Assembly (NCBI RefSeq): GCF_001579845.1
Contig: NZ_CP007440.1
Coordinates: forward strand, 2,174,001 to 2,238,000
DNA: 64,000 nt
Origin: Rhodoplanes sp. Z2-YC6860
GTDB taxonomy: Bacteria; Pseudomonadota; Alphaproteobacteria; Rhizobiales; Xanthobacteraceae
Reading direction: 5' to 3'
Below the pieces are notes generated by a model. It ran no database searches. It was not told the origin of the DNA and was given only the letters and a program-made list of their open reading frames with translations. The position numbers and the translations under genes are program-made. Below, one piece after another: positions 63,320-64,000 of this stretch; the first letter of the stretch is position 1, and each line of letters opens with the position of its first letter.

Positions 63320-64000
63320 CTACTTCGCGTCTGCGACCAACACCGGCTTGTCGCGATAAAGCGCCGGGAACATGCGCTTGAGGTTCTCCACCTTCGGCGC
63401 GTCGTTGAAGGCGATGTACGGATTGCCGGGATTGTTGAACGCGTAATCCTGATGATAGGCCTCGGCCGGGTAGAATGTGGCCTTCATGGTGCCGGTCTTG
63501 GTTACGATCGGCCGCGGAAACGCCTTGGCGGCGTCAAGTTGCGCCACATAGGCCTTGGCGATTTTCGCCTGCTCTTCGGTCTGCGGGAAAATCTCGGTGC
63601 GGTATTGCGGGCCGCTGTCCGGCCCCTGGCGGTTGAGTTCGGTCGGGTTGTGCGCCACCGAGAAGAACACCTGCAGGATCTGGCCGTAGGAGATCTGCTT
63701 GGGATCGAATGTCACCTGCACGCTCTCGGCGTGGCCGGTGCGGCCGTTCGACACCGTGTGATAGTCGGCGTCCTTCTTGTCGCCGCCCGCATAGCCTGAC
63801 ACGGCTTTCGTCACGCCCTTGGTGTGCTGATAGACCGCCTGGATACCCCAGAAGCAGCCGCCCGCCAGCACTGCGGTCTGCAGGCCTTCGGCGGGTGTCG
63901 CGTCGACCTTCGGAGCGTCGATCTGCACGGCGCTTTCGGAATGGGCGCGAACGAGGGGGAGGGCTGCGATGGCCGCAAGAGCCGCAAAGGCGGTGCCGAC
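63320..64000 (-). CDS. msrA: Periplasmic peptide methionine sulfoxide reductase A, 5' end cut
   Basis: At least 227 residues; the frame stays open to the window edge, where it reads as a signal peptide (FAALAAIAALPLVRA), so the start lies outside. The catalytic motif is AGGCFWGIQ, followed by YAGGDKKDADYHTVSNGRTGHAE and the YHQDY segment near the C-terminus. It repairs methionine-S-sulfoxide. Only one cysteine is present in the visible protein, so the resolving cysteines of typical MsrA are missing. It is convergent with the Mur ligase gene, 15 bases apart. Confidence 0.92.
   Translation of the reverse strand, partial: VGTAFAALAAIAALPLVRAHSESAVQIDAPKVDATPAEGLQTAVLAGGCFWGIQAVYQHTKGVTKAVSGYAGGDKKDADYHTVSNGRTGHAESVQVTFDPKQISYGQILQVFFSVAHNPTELNRQGPDSGPQYRTEIFPQTEEQAKIAKAYVAQLDAAKAFPRPIVTKTGTMKATFYPAEAYHQDYAFNNPGNPYIAFNDAPKVENLKRMFPALYRDKPVLVADAK

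Overview
The window is G+C-rich, densely coded chromosomal DNA from an alphaproteobacterium of the Hyphomicrobiales, most likely a Bradyrhizobium/Pseudolabrys/Rhodoplanes-like lineage. The basis is: a dnaG-rpoD pair with alphaproteobacterial features, a carB-greA pair, many Bug/TctC periplasmic binding proteins, LNPQPLPPG-repeat protein, YciI-ECF42 pair, and several palindromic intergenic repeats of the kind scattered in such genomes. No tRNA, rRNA, transposase, phage block or CRISPR array was seen. Family names come from recognising protein sequences by eye; no database search was run.

Layout. 1-10 kb: edge of a carboxylate-amine ligase, a cytochrome c, a GlcD-type oxidase plus luciferase-like monooxygenase pair, an EF-G paralogue, a secreted protein, a CapK/phenylacetate-CoA-ligase-like enzyme and the MsrP methionine sulfoxide reductase. 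10-16 kb: LysR, TrxB and Lrp genes, a small membrane protein, then about 550 bases full of stable hairpins (candidate structured RNA), followed by a YciI/ECF42 sigma factor pair with its own candidate promoter. 15.7-28 kb: minus-strand LLM oxidoreductase plus Bug protein, greA-carB, and a five-gene unit made of one thiamine-diphosphate (TPP) enzyme and four orphan solute-binding proteins. 28-39 kb: glycosyltransferase, YihY, stress/envelope proteins of unknown function, carA, yqeY, and a PAS-GGDEF-EAL protein behind a near-consensus Pho box. 39-52 kb: a catabolic-looking island with three related alpha/beta hydrolases, a CocE-type hydrolase, a split TPP decarboxylase and six more Bug proteins. 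52-64 kb: dnaG and rpoD with DnaA-box and CtrA-box-like sites, a MFS/ArsR divergent pair with a clear operator, a DCC protein, a lytic transglycosylase, a YeeE/YedE sulfur transporter pair, an aberrant Mpl-like Mur ligase, and a periplasmic MsrA cut by the window end.

The main themes are (i) ten Bug-family binding proteins and two further ABC-type binding proteins with not one permease gene, repeatedly placed in operons with a catabolic enzyme; (ii) regulatory sites readable directly in the DNA (Pho box, EcfG-type promoter, ECF42-type promoter, ArsR operator, CtrA and DnaA sites); and (iii) the hairpin-rich 13.4-14.0 kb block, which is the best candidate here for something undescribed.
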